This document shows, in pieces, positions 5,862 through 8,544 of a stretch of 8,544 nucleotides of DNA (positions are counted from its first letter, which is position 1; each line of letters begins with the position of its first letter). The stretch spans positions 1 to 8,544 of the forward strand of contig NZ_CALEDC010000164.1 in assembly GCF_937949835.1 (NCBI RefSeq), read 5' to 3'. A model generated the notes under the pieces. The model was not told where the DNA came from and did no database searches. It saw only the letters and a program-made list of their open reading frames with translations. A program made the position numbers and the translations under genes. Source of the stretch: an uncultured Campylobacter sp. GTDB taxonomy: Bacteria > Campylobacterota > Campylobacteria > Campylobacterales > Campylobacteraceae.

Positions 5862-6893
5862 ATGAAAATCGATCTTAATTTAGGTAAAAAATACAGCGTT
5901 TTTATCGACGAACTGCAAGAGATCAAGCTCAAAGGCAAGGTAGCGATCATCACAAACCCCAAAGTAGGCGGGCTGTGGCTTGATTTCTTACTGCAGCGGC
6001 TAGATTGCGAGCAAAAATTTATCATCACGATCCCGGACGGCGAAGAGTATAAAAATACCGCGAGCGTGGAGCAAATCTTAGAGCAGCTTTTCAGCTCCAA
6101 GCTTGATCGCAAAAGCACGCTCATCGCTCTTGGCGGCGGTGTCATTAGCGATATAACGGGCTTTTGCGCGAGCATTTATGAGCGCGGCATCGATTTTATC
6201 AATATACCTACGACCTTGTTAGCGCAAGTGGACGCAAGCGTCGGCGGCAAGACGGGCGTAAATAATCGCTTCGGCAAAAATTTAATCGGCTCGTTTTATC
6301 AGCCGCGCGCGGTTTATTGCGAGAGCAAATTTTTATCGACGCTTCCTGCGCGAGAGTTTGCCGCAGGCGTCGCAGAGGCGGTAAAGATGGCTGTATGCTT
6401 TGATGTCGAACTATTTAAATTTTTCGAGACGCACGATCTGAAAAGCGCCGATGAAATTTCGCACGTAATCGCTCGTTGCGTGGAGATTAAAGCGGGCGTC
6501 GTAGAGCGAGACGAGCGCGAAAGCGGCGTGCGTGCGGTGTTAAACTACGGGCATACCTTTGCTCACGCTATCGAAAAAATTACTGATTATAAAAAATTTT
6601 TGCACGGTGAGGCTGTAGCGGTCGGTATGGCGATGGCAAATGCGCTAGCGCGGCGTCTCGGTAAACTAAGCGGCGAACAGGAGGAGCAGATCCGTAAAGT
6701 GCTTCAAAAATTCACACTTCCGATAAAATTCCACGTAGAGGATGCAGCGGAATTTTACGAGCTGTTTTTTCTCGATAAAAAGAGTGAAAACGGCAAGATA
6801 AAATTTATCCTGCCCGACGGCATCGGTAAATTCTACGCTTCCAAAGAGATCGCAAAAGATGAAGTAATTACAGCGCTGAAAGAGTTTGAATGA
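5862..6893 (+). CDS. aroB: 3-dehydroquinate synthase
   Basis: This cytoplasmic enzyme converts DAHP (3-deoxy-D-arabino-heptulosonate 7-phosphate) to 3-dehydroquinate, the second step of the shikimate pathway to aromatic amino acids, folate and quinones. It needs NAD and a divalent metal. The 343 residues are complete and close to family length. Visible motifs include DGEEYK at 59-64, the NAD-binding GGGVISDITG at 91-100, then RG..FINIPTTLLAQVDASVGGKTGVN through 134, and GKNLIGSFYQP at 138-148. The three expected metal ligands are present: Glu172 in AGVAEAVK, His231 in NYGHTFAH and His248 in LHGEAVAVGM. Lys306-Lys307 and the following GKIKFILPDGIG match the C-terminal conserved block. AAAGG seven bases before the ATG supports the start. 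Its stop overlaps the start of the MscS gene (ATGA), so the two are probably translated from one message. Confidence 0.97.
   Translation: MKIDLNLGKKYSVFIDELQEIKLKGKVAIITNPKVGGLWLDFLLQRLDCEQKFIITIPDGEEYKNTASVEQILEQLFSSKLDRKSTLIALGGGVISDITGFCASIYERGIDFINIPTTLLAQVDASVGGKTGVNNRFGKNLIGSFYQPRAVYCESKFLSTLPAREFAAGVAEAVKMAVCFDVELFKFFETHDLKSADEISHVIARCVEIKAGVVERDERESGVRAVLNYGHTFAHAIEKITDYKKFLHGEAVAVGMAMANALARRLGKLSGEQEEQIRKVLQKFTLPIKFHVEDAAEFYELFFLDKKSENGKIKFILPDGIGKFYASKEIAKDEVITALKEFE
6890..6893 (+). promoter_or_regulatory. ATGA stop-start overlap coupling aroB and the MscS gene
   Basis: The ATG of the channel gene (6890-6892) overlaps the aroB TGA (6891-6893). The only upstream purine-rich site is AAGAG at 6880-6884. 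Ribosomes finishing aroB can reinitiate directly, so the two genes almost certainly share one transcript. Confidence 0.8.
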
Positions 6894-8544
6894 GAGCGCT
6901 TGTAGCTATTTTTTTGATTTTTAATCTTGCATTTTGCGAGGCAAATTCTACGCTCTCCGCCGCGCATACGCGCTTAGAATCCAACGCTAGCTCCGCCGCT
7001 AGTGAGAAGAAAGATGAAAATTCCAAGCTATCCGCGTCGCTAAAAGATCAGATCCGTGTTATTGACGATGAGATCAAAAATAATATCTGGATCTCTCGCT
7101 TTTCAAATTTCATCGGCTATCAAAATTTACAAAAGCAATCCAGCCAGCTCGAAGCGGAGCTAAAAAAGAGCGCCGGCACCGATAAGATCGCAGAGATTCA
7201 AAAAAGACTTCGCGCCGTAAAAGAGCAGCTCATACTGCTAAAAGAGTATGAAAAATCTCCGTTTTTAGATATCATCGCGATGCCCGAAACTCCAGAGCCT
7301 GCGCGCATTACAAATCCTTTTTCGATAATTTCCGGTTTTTCTACGATTAGAAATTTGCAAGCTCAAAAGATGGAGCAGAAAAACGCCATCGAAAATATTA
7401 AAGCTTTAATCGATAAACTTGAAGCAAAAAGGGCGCTATACGAGCGCTTGATGCAGATCGATACGGACGCAAGCGCTGCGGCGGAGCTTAAAAGCTTAGA
7501 TTACGAGCTTAGCGAGTTTAGCTCCGCGTACGAGATCGCGCAGACTACGTACGACGTTTACGAAAAAAAGATCAACTCCCAAATCGCCGTGCAGACCGCC
7601 GATATAAAAGCGCAGATCAAGCGCGCGGGAAACATCGCCGTATGGATACTCGTAGTCATCGCGCTGTCGTTTTTCTGCAAGGTAGTGGCGAAAAAATATA
7701 TCAAAAACGACGAGAATTTTTATATCGTAAATAAAGCTATCAATGTTTTAAATTTCACGCTGATTGCGCTGATACTGCTCTTTTCTTACATCGAGAATAT
7801 GACGCACTTCGTGACGGTTTTGGGCTTTGCCTCGGCAGGTCTTGCGATTGCGATGAAAGATATGTTTATGAGCTCCTTAGGCTGGCTTACGATCGTGCTC
7901 GGTGGCAGCTTTCGCGTGGGCGATCGTATCAGAGTGCATAAAAACGGCGAGACCTACGTAGGCGATATCATCGATATTTCGGTGCTTAGGATGACGATTT
8001 TCGAGGACGTTACTATGACTACGTGGAGAGAAAACAAGCGCGCGGGCAGGGTAATTTTCATACCGAATAATTATATTTTTACCGATCTTATCTCAAACTA
8101 CACCCATAGCGGACTTAAGACCGTCTGGGACGGCATCAGCATACTTTTAACATTTGATAGCAACCATAAAAAGGCGATGTATCTCATAAAAAACATCGTG
8201 CGGAAGTATTCCAAGGGCTACACCGACATCGCCAAAAAGCAGATGGGCAAGCTTCGCTCGCAATACAGCATCAAAAATCCAAACGTCGAGCCTAGAATTT
8301 TCAGCTTTTTCGAGCCATACGGCATTGAAATTTCGGTTTGGTACATGACGAACTCTTACGCGACGCTCGGGCTTCGCAGCAACATCTCGGCTGAAATTTT
8401 AGACGCTTTAAGAAGCGAGCCCGATATCAAGATCGCCTATCCTGCCTACACGCTTTTTAACGGCAAAAATTATGTGGCTGCGGGCGGAAATTTCATGGCG
8501 CAAGATCTCGGCTTCGAGCAGCAAGGTTCACAAAATTTAAACGC
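6890..8544 (+). CDS. Large MscS-family mechanosensitive ion channel, 3' end beyond window
   Basis: An inner-membrane channel expected to open under membrane tension and release solutes during hypo-osmotic shock. The first 551 codons are visible with no stop. Residues 1-18 (MRALVAIFLIFNLAFCEA) look like a cleavable signal peptide. About 45-245 form a periplasmic, Lys/Glu-rich, coiled-coil-prone domain. Hydrophobic segments follow at about 249-266, 285-301 and 305-322. The third is the pore helix (LGFASAGLAIAMKD), leading into WLTIVLGGSFRVGDRI, the canonical MscS TM3-to-beta junction. The beta domain ends at IPNNYIFTDLISNYT, and a mixed C-terminal vestibule domain follows. The length resembles enlarged MscS paralogues rather than the 286-residue E. 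coli MscS. The ATG lies inside the aroB stop (ATGA, 6890-6893) behind only a weak AAGAG site, implying translational coupling. The protein probably ends shortly past the edge. Confidence 0.92.
   Translation, partial: MRALVAIFLIFNLAFCEANSTLSAAHTRLESNASSAASEKKDENSKLSASLKDQIRVIDDEIKNNIWISRFSNFIGYQNLQKQSSQLEAELKKSAGTDKIAEIQKRLRAVKEQLILLKEYEKSPFLDIIAMPETPEPARITNPFSIISGFSTIRNLQAQKMEQKNAIENIKALIDKLEAKRALYERLMQIDTDASAAAELKSLDYELSEFSSAYEIAQTTYDVYEKKINSQIAVQTADIKAQIKRAGNIAVWILVVIALSFFCKVVAKKYIKNDENFYIVNKAINVLNFTLIALILLFSYIENMTHFVTVLGFASAGLAIAMKDMFMSSLGWLTIVLGGSFRVGDRIRVHKNGETYVGDIIDISVLRMTIFEDVTMTTWRENKRAGRVIFIPNNYIFTDLISNYTHSGLKTVWDGISILLTFDSNHKKAMYLIKNIVRKYSKGYTDIAKKQMGKLRSQYSIKNPNVEPRIFSFFEPYGIEISVWYMTNSYATLGLRSNISAEILDALRSEPDIKIAYPAYTLFNGKNYVAAGGNFMAQDLGFEQQGSQNLN

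Noticed and set aside
4366..6175. Minus-strand frames opposite the COG3400 gene and the start of aroB
   Set aside because: All overlap genes with recognisable domains, have Ser/Leu-rich translations typical of antisense, and lack start signals.
1..8544. tRNA, rRNA, CRISPR array, insertion sequence or toxin-antitoxin pair
   Set aside because: I saw no tRNA-like cloverleaf sequence, no regular direct repeats with spacers, no transposase motifs or terminal inverted repeats, and no small paired genes with toxin or antitoxin character.

Overview
The window reads as chromosomal DNA of a Campylobacter-type epsilonproteobacterium. The evidence is the dense AAATTT/TTTAAA vocabulary between and within genes, promoters that show a -10 box with no clear -35, and the block COG3400 protein - aroB - large MscS channel, an order I recall from Campylobacter genomes. 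By hand count, GC is about 45-55% in most sampled parts of the genes (higher in the plug-coding part of the receptor gene). That points to the higher-GC oral species group (gracilis/showae/rectus/curvus type) rather than C. jejuni. Species assignment is inference.

Left part (1-1631, minus strand). An AT-rich (about 31% GC) incomplete gene for a small unknown membrane protein runs leftward from 549 off the window edge. After a 248-base gap lies a YihY/BrkB-family inner-membrane protein (798-1631). Between this gene and the next is a 163-base divergent promoter region rich in short perfect palindromes.

Middle (about 1840-4107, plus strand). A complete TonB-dependent outer-membrane receptor of the siderophore-receptor class stands alone, with no iron ABC transporter, TonB/ExbBD or siderophore enzyme beside it. 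A strong intrinsic terminator (4135-4165) follows, then about 200 bases of AT-rich, degenerate repeat-like DNA that lead into a good TATAAT promoter.

Right part (4400-8544, plus strand). This is a housekeeping cluster: a COG3400 protein with an RCK_C-like domain, then 3-dehydroquinate synthase (aroB, shikimate pathway), then a large MscS-type mechanosensitive channel whose start codon overlaps the aroB stop (ATGA). The channel gene is still open at the right edge (551 codons visible). The COG3400 and MscS proteins both plausibly serve ion or osmotic homeostasis; aroB appears to be co-transcribed with mscS rather than functionally tied to it.

I found no RNA genes, insertion sequences, CRISPR, attachment sites or phase-variable homopolymer tracts, and no clear novel multi-gene system. 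The points most worth a second look are the low-GC membrane gene at the left edge, the orphan receptor with an atypical plug motif and palindromic upstream region, and the COG3400 protein with a degenerate nucleotide-binding loop.
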